Below, piece after piece: positions 33,456 to 46,130 of a stretch of DNA of 64,000 bases (the first letter of the stretch is position 1; each line of letters starts with the position of its first letter). The translations under genes were made by a program, and so were the position numbers. The DNA lies in the NCBI RefSeq assembly GCF_907164915.1, contig NC_061862.1, forward strand, positions 120,183,877-120,247,876, read 5' to 3'. The notes below the pieces were generated by a model. That model had not been told where the DNA came from. It saw only the letters and a list, made by a program, of their open reading frames with translations, and did no database searches. Source of the DNA: Impatiens glandulifera (lineage: Eukaryota; Streptophyta; Magnoliopsida; Ericales; Balsaminaceae).

Positions 33456-34170
33456 TTAATTTATCCCTATTATCACTATTAATTATTTCATTAATTTTTT
33501 CTCTCATTTAACTGGTAAAATAACTCAACACTTTACAATAAACTCTCACATTAAATATTTTAATAATATATTTAAATAATAATAATGTGTTGGATTTATT
33601 AATTAATTTCTTTTTTCACTAAACCTAAATCTCTAAATCCTAAACCCTAAATTCTAAACCCTAAATCTTAAACTCTAAACCCTAAATCATAATTAATATC
33701 ATTTTTTAGTTAAATTATGAATTTATCTCTTTTATTTTTTTTTTTATATTTTTATGACTTTTCAATTCCTTTATTTATCAAATATTTTTTATTTATACTT
33801 TATTATGCCCTCTTTTTTTTTTCTTATTATTTTTTTATTGACTTATTAATTATTTTCTATTCACACAATTGATGACTAATTATTAATAAATTAATTTTTT
33901 TCACTCATTTCTTTGATAAATTCATAATTCAACATAAAGATATTAATTAGGGTTTAGGATTTAGATTTTAGGGTTTAGAGTTTATGGTTTAGAGTTTAGG
34001 GTTTAAATAAATTAATTAGTGAGATAAATTAATTGATTAGTGAGAGAGAAACAGAGATAAATTAATTAATTCGTGTATAAGAGGATAAATTAATTAATAA
34101 GAGAGGAGAGAATATTCCGTGTTTAAATAGAATATTCTATTTTCGCGGACCCAGATTCGCGTTCCCTATC
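33456..34170. repeat. foldback with degenerate telomere-like arms
   Basis: 33605-33705 contains CTAAACCCTAAAT-type repeats and 33935-34010 their inverted counterpart (TTAGGGTTTAGGATTTAG). Both are flanked by TTAATTAATTTAT/TCTCTC-rich arms that are also roughly inverted (33450-33520 versus 34020-34120). This is a MITE-like foldback, not a telomere. ATTACTTAAG at 33321 and again at 34171 might be a remnant duplication. Confidence 0.5.
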
Positions 34171-34333
34171 ATTACTTAAGAAATATAGAATAGTAACCAT
34201 AAGAAGAAAAAAGAATAAAACTTTAATAAAAAAATATTATTTAGATGCATAATTATCAACTTTTTATGCATGAATCTTCATCATTTCTACTTTAGTTTAT
34301 TAAGCAATTTTATTATTTGTACTAAAAATGTAA

Positions 34334-36062
34334 GGCCAAAATTACAAATTGAGGCTTTTTATTGAGTGTCAATTGTAATATCGGACCTCTTATTTAAAAC
34401 CTCACAAATTGAGTCTTTCCATTGCCAATTTTTACAAAATAAGACATCTCACTAATGGAAATGGTTGTCTGTTAAAAATAAATTAGGTGACATTTATATT
34501 TATAAAAAAATAAAGTTAGGTGTCCTATGGCAATTTAATTTTACTTAATAATTGTTATTATTAAACAAATTTATTTATTCAAATAAAAATAATTCACAAT
34601 CTTCTCTCACAATACACACCTACATTCCTCTAGGTAAACCCTCATCTCTATTCCTCCACGCAAACCCTCATCTCCATTTCTCCATTTTTTCTCAGTCCAT
34701 CATTCTTCCTTCCATTTTTTTCAGTAAGTCGTCCGCTTCATTCCTTTTAGTAAGTCGCCCGCCGCCCGCAACCTGCCTCCGCCATCGACAATTCCTCCAA
34801 GTAAACCCTCATCTCTTTTATGAATCATGTTTGATTTTCACGTTTTTCAGGTTTCTTCCTTTCTTAAGTCTCTTAATCGCAAAAGCAAAAGATGACATTA
34901 ACAAATCCATGTTTAAACCCTAAACTATTATTTGTCAGATTTATAATGTCTTCTTCCCAAGTCCCTTTCAAAGTTAAATGTCGAGTGTTTATTGTTATTG
35001 TGGTTTAGAATGTCCGATTTGGACAACCCTGAGAGAAACTTCAAACCTTGGAAGAAGATTTGTAGGATGTCCAAATTACAAGGTAATTTTTTGTTTATTC
35101 AGTATTCCTTTTTCATTTCAGTAATTGTTACATTTTTGTAGAATTGAGGTTGTCGCTTCTTTGATTTTGTGGAACCTCAATTAAGTGGAAGGACTCTTCA
35201 ACTTTATAAGGAATTGAAAGATTTACGAAAGATACATAACAATCTTCTTGCTTCTTTTAATGAAAAATCTGTCAATATTCATAAATTGGAAGAAAAGATT
35301 GAAGTAATGAAGTGCAAAGAAAGAAAATAGAACAAATAGAATAAAATGGAAGATCAATGTTGTATTTGCTGCTATGTTGCTCTTTTATATGTATTTGTGT
35401 TTGTAAGTTAAAATTGTGTGTTGTGGATTGATAAAAAAAATTGTGTGTTTATGTTGTTGCTATATTGTGTTTCATTTGCAGAAATATTTAAATTGGATGA
35501 AGACCTTTACAGCTTTTAACAACCCAGCTTGTGTTTTGAAATGAAAATCATAAAAGAGATGAGGGTTTACCTGGAGGAATGGTCGATGGCGGAGGCAGGT
35601 TGCGGGCGGCGGGCGACTTACTGAAAGGAATTGAGCGGACGACTTACTAAAAAGAATGGAAGGAAGAATGATGGATTGAGAAAAGAATGGAAAAATGTGG
35701 ATGAGAGTTTACGTGGAGGAATGGAGAAATGGAGATGAGGGTTTAATTGGAGGATTGGACGGATGTGTGTATTGTGAGAGAAAATTGAGAATTATTTTTA
35801 TTTTTATTTGAATGAATAAATTTGTTGGATAATAATAATTATTAAGTAAAATTAAATTGCCACGTGTGTAAGTCAGCTTTCTTTATTTTTTTATAAATAT
35901 AAATGACACCTAATTTATTTTTAACAGACATCCATTTCTGTTAGCGAGAAACCTTATTTTGTAAAAATTGGCAATGAAAAACCTCAATTTGTAAAGTTTT
36001 AAATAGGAGGTCCGATTTTGCAATTGGCACTCAATAAGAAGCCTCAATTTGTAATTCTAGCC
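34334..36062. mobile_element. Pack-MULE-like element carrying a GRF zinc-finger gene (1729 bp)
   Basis: Long inverted termini begin GGC(C/T)A(A/G)AATTACAAATTGAGG and extend roughly 450-500 bp with indels (34334-34830 versus 35560-36062). Flanks AAAAATGTAA (34324-34333) and AAAAATGGAA (36063-36072) match at 9 of 10 bases, compatible with a Mutator-type duplication. The unique centre holds the GRF gene fragment. No transposase, so it is non-autonomous. Confidence 0.75.
34946..35330 (+). pseudogene. GRF-type zinc-finger gene inside the MULE
   Basis: From ATG 34946 the frame reads MSSSQVPFKVKCRV and then shifts by one base (near 34985-34993) into YCYCGLECPIWTT...LGRRFVGCPNYK, the first half of a zf-GRF domain (C-x-C-G ... 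G-R-R-F ... C-P). A GT-AG intron (35083-35141) follows. Exon 2 continues GCRFFDFVEPQLSGRT and a coiled coil (LYKELKDLRKIHNNLLASF; KLEEKIEVM), stopping at 35330. An in-frame TGA (35145-35147) opens exon 2. GRF fingers bind single-stranded nucleic acid in other proteins; such short GRF/coiled-coil genes are often transposon-associated in plants (established knowledge). Here it is decayed. Confidence 0.65.
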
Positions 36063-36072
36063 AAAAATGGAA

Positions 36073-36790
36073 TAAACAAGCGTTGACAATAAAAATGTCA
36101 ACAAATCTCTCGTAATTTCTCTCAATATGAATATTTGAAGTTACCATTCAAATTCTGACTAAAAAAAATTATTTGTATTACTTGTGATTATAAACTCATT
36201 GCTCAATTATAACACCTTAAATTAAAATGAATATCACATGCTATCATTATTTATTAAAAAAAATCAACAAATTGAAAAATTCTTTGTTTATTATTCAATA
36301 AGTATTCAGACTCTTCTCATCAATAGGACTAGAAGGAGGTAACTTGACATGAGTAATTTGATTAAAGTTTAATAGGAAAATAACACTACAATTTTGTAAG
36401 AGGTTAGTGGTAGTATAAAAATATCATCTGAGAAGTATTTTGTTCAAAACCGAATACCTTGTAAAATTCATGGTCCTTTCCCCATTATGTGACTTATCAG
36501 TCAACCGATTTGAATATAACTAACATTAAAATCAAGTGTTACTAAAATCAGATTTTGTTTTTTCATAAATCAACTTCAACATAAAAAGTCAATGCTAATG
36601 TATCTAACTGTAATAAGTTAAAGTCTCAAATTTAGAAAGAAAGAAAAACAAAACCAGTAACGAAGGATGCAAAATACCCTCATCCTCATGCAGTATGGTA
36701 ATCTGAAGAGAGAAAAAAAAAACATTATCTACAAAAAAATATTAAAAAGAATGTGATTTGAACAAACTAAATTAATTACAGGCTAACATT
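36073..36790. other. AT-rich spacer downstream of the kinesin gene
   Basis: No ORF or repeat of note; it would contain the 3' UTR and polyadenylation signals of the kinesin gene, which is transcribed leftward. Confidence 0.5.
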
Positions 36791-36793
36791 TTC

Positions 36794-39700
36794 TCAAAGA
36801 TGGAGAAGGTTAGAGATTTGGTTCCATCCCATCATAATCCATGGCCGCTGCTTATCGGATGGAAGTGCGATATTAAGTTCAAACATCTCTTTAGACATAG
36901 AACGATCTCCACAAAACCCAACTAGTTTAGCAACAATCTCAGCGCTCTCCTCCACATGTTTACGATCAAATGGATCAGTCCAAAGCTTGTTAATGAGTTG
37001 AATCTTTCTCTGCTTTCCTTCTAATGGAACATCCCATTTTATGTATAATGTATCTCTTTCGTCAACACTCAAATGCGATGTTACTCTCTTAGCAAGAAAC
37101 TCCCTTTCTCGCTTCAATGCTTTAATACTGCAAGATTACATAAACAACATCTAAGCAAGTAATATGCAAAACAAGTGTGGAAAAAAATAAGTGCAAAAGT
37201 CTCTCATTTTGTTTTGTTGTTACTTTTCTTGTGTGAAAACAGTTTCCTTCATTGGGATTTATTTTTTAATAAAATTACACAATGTCATTTTTCCAAAAAA
37301 TAAAATATCTAAGCAAGTATTGCTTATAAAGCAAAAGATTAATACCTTGATGACAAAGAGATGGTTGCGTTGTTATCTTCGCCAACCAGCATTGTGGTTG
37401 CGTTTTTTGGTTCCCGTAGGTGTTGTTCCAGCCAGTGGAGGCGCCTCATCTCTACTTCCATATAAATCTGATCATTAGGATCACCTTTGAATAGCAAATA
37501 GAATTGTGTCCTGTGGATAATAGAGACGTGACAAACATCCCATAGCTCAAGAATTTGTTGCCTCCACTCTCCAAACGTAATGTCCCATGGAGCCAGGGAG
37601 TTTTCTTCAATATTATCCAAGCTCTCATCATTCTCTATGTTGTATCCCGCAGTTTCATTCGCTTCCAGCTCAAGCACCTATTATGCGGTTGTTAATTTTT
37701 AGCGCAACATATAGCTGACTTCACATTTCAATCAAAGTATTTTAAGTGGAAATGGAACTCAGCCTCTTAAGTTCAATGATTTTACCACTTGAACTTCGGG
37801 TGGGATTAAAAGGTTTATCTAACAAATAAAAATTCTACATAGGTTAATTTTACCCACTTCTGTGCTTTTAATGGGAATTGAATCTGAAATCTAAGCCTCT
37901 TAGTTTAAAACTTACTACTTACTATAGGCCGATCACAAAAGTTTATATATAACAGGTGGAAATTCTACGTACCTGGCAAACCAATAACTGTTTTTGGTAT
38001 TGTAATTTAGCCACACGTTCTTTAAGCTCTGTCACATATGCTCTTACGCTCCTTGCATTATCATCTGCAGCGTTTTTGAACATCTTCTGCATTTTTCTCA
38101 TGTTGACTGAACCGGATCGTCGGTAAGGAGTATTCTCCCTTGACGTGTCTTCAGTCTTCATAGGAGAATTACTCTCACACAGCACTTGCCCAGATTTTCT
38201 AGGCAAATTGTTTTCATCATCATCCTCTGGCGGTCTGTTTTCATTATCAAATTGGTATCCTCTTTGAGAAGATGATGACAAAGGAAGTAGCTTCTTTTTC
38301 AATTGGCTCTTTGATGATGACTTCATTGGAAGTTCTTCAGACTGATGATTATTGTTACATGGAATAGACATTACAAGTTTATCTATAGACCTTTGGACGT
38401 TTTCAAGTTTCTCTTCAAGATCTGCAATGGTGCTTCCTTGTGAATGAAGCTTCGTAATTTCTTCTTTCAAGTTTGCGCTTATACTTTTGTGAACCGAAAC
38501 AAAAGAATCAACTTCAACTACTTCTTTTGTAACTCCTTGACATGTTCGTCGCATGTCTTTTATTTCGGCTTCAAGCTTGGCCATTGTCTCAACAACATCT
38601 TGGTTTCCTTGTCTATGACAAGCTACCTCTTTTTGCAACACTTCTAGAGCACGGTTTGCTTCGTCCCCAAGTTGCAACTGAAGATGCTCCAGCTTCTTAA
38701 TTTCATGCATCAATGTGAAAGGAACTGTGGACGATTGCCTCAATGTTTGCCTTCTTGTATTATTCTTTTTTCTTGTGCTGTCATGTTTTGGTGACAACGT
38801 ACTAGAGAATGAGAGACATTTCTTTGCTGGTGGATTCTTAGTCTCGACATTCTTCTCATCCTACATTCAATGAGCAATATTCAAGACGTAGAGTATAAAC
38901 AATAATTTTAACATAAAAAAATCAACTTTAAAATTTCAAAAAGGATAGAAGTTAATTTTTCTTATCGAACATACCTAAAAAGCTCTTAAAATTGAATCAT
39001 ATTACTTATCTTCGACAATGTAATCTCAATCAATTGATTAAAATATACTGTTATTTCTGAAGTGTACAACAGATCAAGTAAAATGAGCTTTTTCAAATCA
39101 CATGTTCATGACTTAGAATATGAAACAATAAATTTAATAATAATAATAATAATAAAAGTTATCGACCTTAACATTTCAATAAGGATAGAAGTTTTTTTCA
39201 TAAATTTGCATAAAAGGCTCGTTTTGCTTCCTCTACTTTTCCAAATAGCTCAATTTACATATCATCGCGTTATTCTAGTTAACTCTTAAAACAAATTAAA
39301 TTATCTCTACTCAACTTTTTAGCTCATTTAATCTCAAACCACTGACGAAAATATATTAAGGAACTAATTTGAACTATTTTTAAAAGTTTAGTAAGAAGAA
39401 CCGATCTACCGAGGAAGAGAAAAAAAAGTTTAGAAAGTAAAATGAGTTTTTTTCCTCTTGAAAACTAAACATTGTAGACAAATTGATTTCTAAGAGACAA
39501 AAGAAGTAGAAAAGAAGAGACCTTTTGTTCCTCTCCAAGTATTCTACTTAACTCTTCCACTTGGGAAAGCGCAAGATCAAGTTGTATCCTCAACTCCTGA
39601 ATTTCCTTTTCCATCTAAAAACATAATTCATGTGATGAGTATAAAAGGAAAAAAAAAACAATTTTATAAATATATCATCAACAAAACCTACCTGCTGAAT

Positions 39701-42523
39701 TTTCAAATCCTTTTCACTAGGGGCAGCATCTGGTACCCGAAGCTCGGCTTCAAGTCTAGCTACTTCCTTTTGCAAATGTTTTACAAGCTGCTTGTTTGAA
39801 ATGACCTGTTTTGCAAAAGAAGAAGAAAAAATGTTTATACATTTACGAGGAGTACTCATTTCATATAGACTAACTAACAATAATCTTCTTACCATGTTGA
39901 CTTGAGCATTATTCGTGACTTCCTTTGCCCGAGTGGCAAACAGAAGAGTATTCCTCGATTGTTCAACATGAATGAATGCTGGGCTTAAAGTACATATAAT
40001 GGCTGTACGTGCATTTCCACCAAGTGAATGTTGCAGAATGCGTGTGAGCTTTGAATCTCTATATGGTATATGACCACTTCTTTTCCCTATACTGAAAAAT
40101 CAAATTAACATTATTAAGTTCAAACTTTAAACTATCCGAAATGGAGGTGAGAAGCCAAGAGAAATCAAGACAAGAAGTATAGAATATTTTACAATTTCAT
40201 TCAATAATCATAAGTTGAAACTTAGATATGTTTTTATACTAGCCTAATCCTAAAATGAAAAAGATCACTTCTATCATAAAAGATAAATAACATAAAACTA
40301 TTATTTTTTTGGGGGGAATTAAAACTATTAATTTGTTGGTCAAGAAAAATGAAAACAAAGATTTGCTTTATCCTATAATTGAAAGAAATGAAAAAGAACT
40401 AGAATTCTGACCTGAGCTTTCTAATTACAGTAGTGAGAGTCATCAAGCTGAGGTTAATAAGACAACCTTCTCTTAGTCTAGCACCTTCTGCATTTGTTTG
40501 TGAGGCTCTTTCACTACCAGCTAGATCTACAAAGTTCTGTATTGAATTTTATTGAAATAATAAAAAAAAGTTAATTGTAATAATCACATTTCCAAATAAC
40601 TGAAGCTTCTATTTATTACCAGACTTGCAACATAAGATTTGACACATTCAGAATTTTCGCGGAGTGTACTTTCTATTGTCTGCATAAATAATGAACAAGA
40701 ATAGTAAGTATAAACATTACAATAAATAAATAAAGAAAGACATATAACACATACCAGCCTTATGATCTGGTGAGACCTGGAACTAGTGTCATTGAGAGCT
40801 GTCTCACCAACCTGTCTTTGAGCTACAATTAATGTTTAAGAATCATTCATAACTATAGTGTTAGTTCTGAATTATGATCTGATTCATTGATGCTCACATC
40901 CTCAAATGTTTACCTTCACATATACCAATAAGTTGTCGCAAATGTTTATCATCATTTGCTGTCTCCTCAACTAACTTCTCAACTGTCGTTCCTTTCTGCA
41001 TGAATGTAAATACTAAGGGTGAGCATCACAACCGCCAAAACAGACCAAACTTCCATAACCGATCAACCCTGTATTCGATCTATTTGATCCGCTTGGATAT
41101 AGGTTCGGATTCAGATATTAATTTTGTAGAACCAGAAAAACAAATTAATTTTTGTGTATATTTATAATTTTGCATTACACTGGGCGTGACTTTATTCATG
41201 AGTTGTTCAAATAACGTTATGTCACCTAGTCAAGACTTGATATATACACTATTTGTATTATTAACGAAAAACATTCACATCCAACTTCTTAAATTAAAAC
41301 AATTGATATTTTTATTTTTGAAGTGTTACATCCAACAAGGATTTAGTTGCCAATTCTATACTAATTTAACTACAATTATAGACATAAATACAAAACATTA
41401 TTTTATTTATTTTAATAAGAAAAAAGGCAGCGACATGCAATATGTTAGTTTTTATTTCAAGATTCTCAGCATAGTAAGAATATGTGATAACGAATAACCA
41501 ATCTAATCTATATCATTATTTTAAAAGGAAAAAATAGCTGGAAATAGGGTTGTGATATATATCTAGTTCAAATAACCGAACAAGCTGATCAGCAATCACC
41601 CTTAGTAAATATGGTAAATAACATAATATGCTCTTCTTAAATAAAATGCAAACATATTTAATACTTGACAAACACGTTATTTTGTATTAATAGAAGTCAG
41701 CTTCGCAAATTACCTCCGGATCATCTAGAAGCTTTAGGTTTCGACCAGATTCTGCATTCAACAGATCCCTCACATTTTCATTGTAGATCTCAAGTCCCGA
41801 GATTCTGATTCTAAAATCCCTCTGCGGTGTCTATATGTTAACATAAAAACAAGAACTTATCTTTATTTTGTTTTTGAGAATTCAATCATATCTTTATTAA
41901 ATCAAGTTTAGTATGTTTATACTTACATTCATAATATGTGCATAGATGTCAGTAACTGCCTTCTCTGTGATTCCCCTCATTGTATAAGTCTTTCCACTGC
42001 TAGTTTGGCCATATGCAAATATAGTAGCTAATAATAGTCATACCATACAAGCCAATTAATACAAATAACAAGAGAGGAATACAAAACTACTAAATAGAAT
42101 GAGTATGCATTACCATTTATACCCATTAAGGAGGACAACGCGACCTTCTTTACTCCATCCTCATATACGCTATCAGTTAAGGAACTTGGGCCGAATACTC
42201 TATCTGTAGAAAAAGGAAAAAGGGTTCATTGAAGTTGTTAATTGAATCACTTATATACAGAAATGGGAAATTGTTAATATCAAACTACCAAATGTGAATG
42301 AGGCTTGTTGAGTTATTCGCTCATGAGGTTGTGGTTTATAAACAATCGTTTGATCATCATCAATACATTCCCAAGCTATCTGATCTTTGGCTATTAGCTC
42401 CCTTTTGTTTAATGGCCTTAATCTTACTGTTACAACAATCTTTTCTTCCTTAGCTCTTGTTCCACCTGGAGTGCAAATAGGCGTCCTTTCTATTTTTGAA
42501 ACTGGTGTATTTGGAACTGTCAT
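36794..42523 (-). CDS. NACK: NACK-type kinesin (kinesin-7, phragmoplast motor)
   Basis: Fourteen coding exons, all GT-AG and in phase, give 945 aa: 42523-42289, 42203-42114, 42027-41927, 41830-41714, 40995-40914, 40822-40755, 40679-40620, 40536-40412, 40091-39893, 39805-39692, 39614-39522, 38860-37973, 37677-37346, 37127-36794. The start ([15 protein letters not shown]) fits the family N-terminus, followed by [15 protein letters not shown]. The motor has the P-loop GQTSSGKT (res. 115-122), NDTSSRSH (219-226), DLAGSE (255-260) and [11 protein letters not shown] (300-310). Then come the neck and coiled coils (res. 360-520), a large exon 12 with Ser-rich and coiled-coil parts, and the C-terminal NACK_C/DUF3490 domain ([16 protein letters not shown]; res. 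725-945). NACK kinesins activate the NPK1-type MAPKKK at the expanding phragmoplast for cell-plate growth (established). NACK1 versus NACK2/TETRASPORE is not settled; the neck sequence leans to NACK2. Confidence 0.94.
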
Positions 42524-43050
42524 ATTTACTTCTCTTGGAATTTGAAATTTGTTCAGAACTGGTTGGGTTTCTGATTTACACAAATAATGATCACTCCTAG
42601 ACATATACACCAAAGAATTAGTACAGGAAACAATTCAAAAACTAGGAAATTCTTGTAGAAAAATGCTGATCAAACAAACAAATTGAGTCTACTTGAAAAC
42701 TGTTATTTTATCATAATCACAATCAACCACATTGTACAATCTTGAATGTAAATTGATTGTTATTCAAATCATGATCCAGATAAGAAAAAGCATACCAAAA
42801 CAGCACATTGTGTTACATATATCTTGTTTCTAAGTAAAATATGAAGAAAATATAGTTTAAAGCCTTATCATCGGTGAAAGACATAGAGAACATGTTTCTG
42901 AGAATTTGTTAACAGGCATACAATAAATATCGAAATATAAATCACAAAATCAAAATTTAGGTTTTCTATAAGACAAATTCACCTGAAATGAAACAAATTT
43001 TGTATTTACGTGTGTATGAAGATGTGTTAACGAATGAATGCACCTGATGA
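42524..43050 (-). other. probable 5' UTR intron region of the kinesin gene
   Basis: A plausible acceptor (GTAAATCAG near 42575) lies about 50 bp upstream of the start codon, and a donor-like CAG/GTGCATTC lies near 43042. If used they define a 5' UTR intron of about 0.46 kb. No coding sequence is seen here; RNA evidence would be needed. Confidence 0.35.
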
Positions 43051-43285
43051 ATGGAAGTCTTGAACTTAATCGAATCAAAACGGGTAAACTGCAAATGAAT
43101 ACATTGAACTTAATCGAATCAAACCTGGTAAACTGGAGATAAATACCTTGAACATAATCGAATCGATCAGATATGGATCTCTAAATAGAAACCGAGAACT
43201 GAAAAGAGATGGCGATAATAGTATTAGGCCTGCCTCGAGAAAGAGAGAGAGAGAGAGCAAGCACGGTTGGAGTTTTGAAATGAAT

Positions 43286-43296
43286 CGCAACGGCTA
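43286..43296 (+). promoter_or_regulatory. MSA-like (mitosis-specific activator) site
   Basis: CGCAACGGCTA resembles the MSA element YCYAACGGYYA with one mismatch in the second base. It lies about 0.76 kb upstream of the start codon and about 245 bp beyond the candidate 5' UTR donor, so near the expected promoter. MSA sites bind MYB3R factors and drive G2/M transcription of NACK and cyclin B genes (established). A single imperfect site is weak evidence. Confidence 0.35.
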
Positions 43297-43299
43297 TCT

Positions 43300-43790
43300 G
43301 ATATCTATCAAGTGTAGATGACAATTTTTGAGTACGTTACGTCGTCGTTTATATGCCCATGTGCAATTAAAGCCGCTGAACGTTTCGAGATGGTTAGATT
43401 TTAGAATTCAATTTTTAAATATAAAAAAAAACAAAGAATAAATAATATATATATATATAATTTCTCATATCAACAAAACAATACTTTCTATTAAATGAAG
43501 AAAAGTATGATAGCTACATTAGAATCTTCTAAAGTAAGTGAAAAATCATTAAGGATATTTTTAGCTCTTTATACAATATTAAAGTTATTCATAAATGTTT
43601 TACCCTTTATTTATAATTAACTTTCATAATTTTTATAAAAATTGGGGCTTCTCTAAATATTTGTTTGGATAAGGGAAATTATAATTATAATTTCCAATTT
43701 TATAATAATTGTTATTGATGATTGAATTATCATTTAAAATTATTTTATTTTAAAAAATTATAAAACTATAAAAAAAATTTCAATTATTTT
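43300..43790. other. AT-rich spacer upstream of the kinesin gene
   Basis: Contains the distal promoter and a short (TA)n tract near 43446-43460; no gene seen. Confidence 0.45.
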
Positions 43791-43805
43791 ATATTGGATG
43801 AGATA

Positions 43806-44995
43806 GTGTTTGATTTTTATATTATATCTTTAATATATTATATTAATTATTTTAATATGTGATGAATAATTTTTTTTTAAATAGAGCATCAAAGGGTACA
43901 TGGAAGGAAATATCATATCCCTCTGCAATAGGAAATTTGACGAAATGACCCTAAAAATTCTCTTAAATGCGCTGGTTGCGCAAATGAACACTCCAAAATA
44001 TTTTGACGAAATTACCCCGTCGCGTAACGCGATTTGCAAGATCGTCTCGCGAAGTAAAAGTATGTGAAAAGTCAAGAATGATCGTGCACTTCGCGTGACG
44101 ATCGTACCCTTCGCGTTACACGACGGGATAATTTTATAGGCTTTACCTTCGCGTGACGATCCTACCCTTTGCGTTACGCGACGGGGATAATTTCGTCCGA
44201 ATATTTTAAAATGGTCATGTGCGCAACTAAATTTATGGGCTGATGACCAGCGTATTTAAGACCCTTTTTAAGAGTCATTTCGTTAAATTTTCATCCCCAA
44301 TTTGGCAAAAGAATATTACACCTCACTGGAATTGGCGGGAAAATAATGCGTCTCGTACATAGCCTATTAATGCAGGAAATCCTCCGAGTGTGAGTGTCCA
44401 GAATCAACACAGTCTCAACCATGTAATATGTAAAAATAAATATATAGGCTTGACCAAATTTCACGAAATCGCTACTAACTAGTTAAAGGTGATGGTTGAT
44501 GATAAGAGATGAAGAGATAGATTGATCAAACCTGAGAGATATTTCCAGCGTCAAAAAGAAACTCCTGCAAAAGATCACAAACACGCTAGTCTTTTCCGGT
44601 GAAGGTCCCTGGGTCGGAGCGAGCAGCCGCAGCCTTCTCGCAAGTCAGACGTATGGCAACTAGAGGATGAGCTATAAGATCGTAGAGTGGACCAACCATT
44701 GTTGGATCTGCTCTCTCTATTCTATATTTCACTCCTCAAGACCTTCTATCTATCTAAGACTGCGTTGATTCTGGACACTCAGAGAGGATATTCGACATTA
44801 ATACGCTATGTACGAGACACGTTATTTTCTGCCAATTCAAGCGAGGTGTAATATTCTCTCGCCAAATTGGGGAGCGATATCATATTTTCTTCCATGTACC
44901 CTTCTATGCTCTATTTAAAAAAAGTGATCACATATTAAAATATAATCAATATAATATATTAGAGATATAATATAAAAATAATATATTGGAGATAT
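43806..44995. mobile_element. foldback element with CpG-rich core
   Basis: Arms about 43806-43925 and 44880-44995 are inverted copies (TAAATAGAGCAT, GGGTACATGGAAG and AT-rich outer parts). A second inner pair (44290-44415 versus 44755-44880) shares GTCTCGTACATAGC, TGAGTGTCCAGAATCAAC and CCAAATTGG. Between arm and inner pair (44010-44200) are repeated motifs with unusual CpG density: CTTCGCGTGACGATCCTACC and GCGTTACGCGACGGG, partly inverted to each other. No ORF. A non-autonomous DNA transposon is likely; the target duplication was not identified. Confidence 0.6.
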
Positions 44996-45029
44996 ATATA
45001 AAATAATATATCGTGTACCTCATAATTAC

Positions 45030-46130
45030 AAACAATATCTAATGGTGATTATGCACTTGAATCACTACGCATCAAACTTGATCAACATACATGAAATTTA
45101 TGAATTAGTTTAAATTCCAACAATCCCCTACATTAATAGAAATTTAAAGATTAATTCGGTGAAATGTTCAATAGTTGAATCATATATGGGATAGGTAGGT
45201 ATAACCTTTTGAACCTCTCCTTATTAAAGTATATAATTTTACTAGCCGATTAATAGATTCAATGTCCTTGAACTATTTTGTCATTTGTGTAAACGATTAC
45301 ACACTTTCACATAAAAATTTTCATGATAAATGTCAAACTCTCATGGTTGTGTCTGTTTTGGTCATGAAACACGCATTTGGTTCTGTGAGAGGGTCTGGAA
45401 TTAAGCTGTGCAATTCTTTCGAAGCGGCTCCACTTTTTTCTCACATAGGTGATCTCTTTGCTCACAAAGAATCATTAAAATCGATATGCTTATTCTCATC
45501 AAGTTATATATTGTTTCGTTATAGGATTAATCATTAACAATAATTTTTCAAGTTAGTACAATTAGGTTGCCCCATTGAACATAGTTCATAGTATCTCTAG
45601 TTTGCATATGTTGAGTATTCCTTTATACCAACTTATAGTAGGCTCATGTTTTTAAAAGTCTTTCAAACGAGCTCTTTATTCAATAGTTTGGTCAGTGGAT
45701 CCACAATGTTATCCTTAACTAATATAGTCAAATGTGATAACTCTATTAGAGAGTATTTTCTAATGTCATTATGTCTAAGACATATATGTCAAGACTTGTC
45801 ATTGACTATAAACTTGTCCAATTTCAAATTATTTTCACGATAATTAAAAATTTCTTTTAGCCAATCTTGTAATATATTCTAATAAGCTTGATCATTCATA
45901 CATAATTATTCTTTAAATATTATTTTGTGAAAAATATTATTTACTTGGCTACCTAGTAGACAAAATATCTTTGAACTATTATGTCTTCGTATAAACGATT
46001 ATATATTTCACAAAAATATTTTTTTGACATGTGTCAAAAATTTATGAATATAAATTATATTATTTAATCTATCAATCATAATTTCGTTAGAAGATTTTTA
46101 CTCATATAGTTGCACTTTCAAGTGTAAACA
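45030..46130 (-). mobile_element. decayed Ty1-copia remnant #5
   Basis: Minus-strand translation at about 45835-45640 gives LSHLTILVKDNIVDPLTKLLNKE with HICLRHNDIRK upstream, the C-terminal end of copia RNase H. Two similar segments near 45265-45340 and 45965-46040 (TGAACTATTWTGTC... AAACGATTA) look like a diverged duplicated LTR portion. Part of 45040-45085 recurs at 49270-49310 (CTTGAATCA..GCATC.AACTTGATCAAC). Too decayed for boundaries. Confidence 0.5.

Noticed and set aside
33605..34010. Telomere or chromosome end.
   Set aside because: Repeats are few, degenerate and in both orientations, within ordinary interspersed DNA.
45262..45537. 91-codon plus-strand ORF as a gene.
   Set aside because: It lies in the antisense of a decayed copia LTR-like segment, with no domain.
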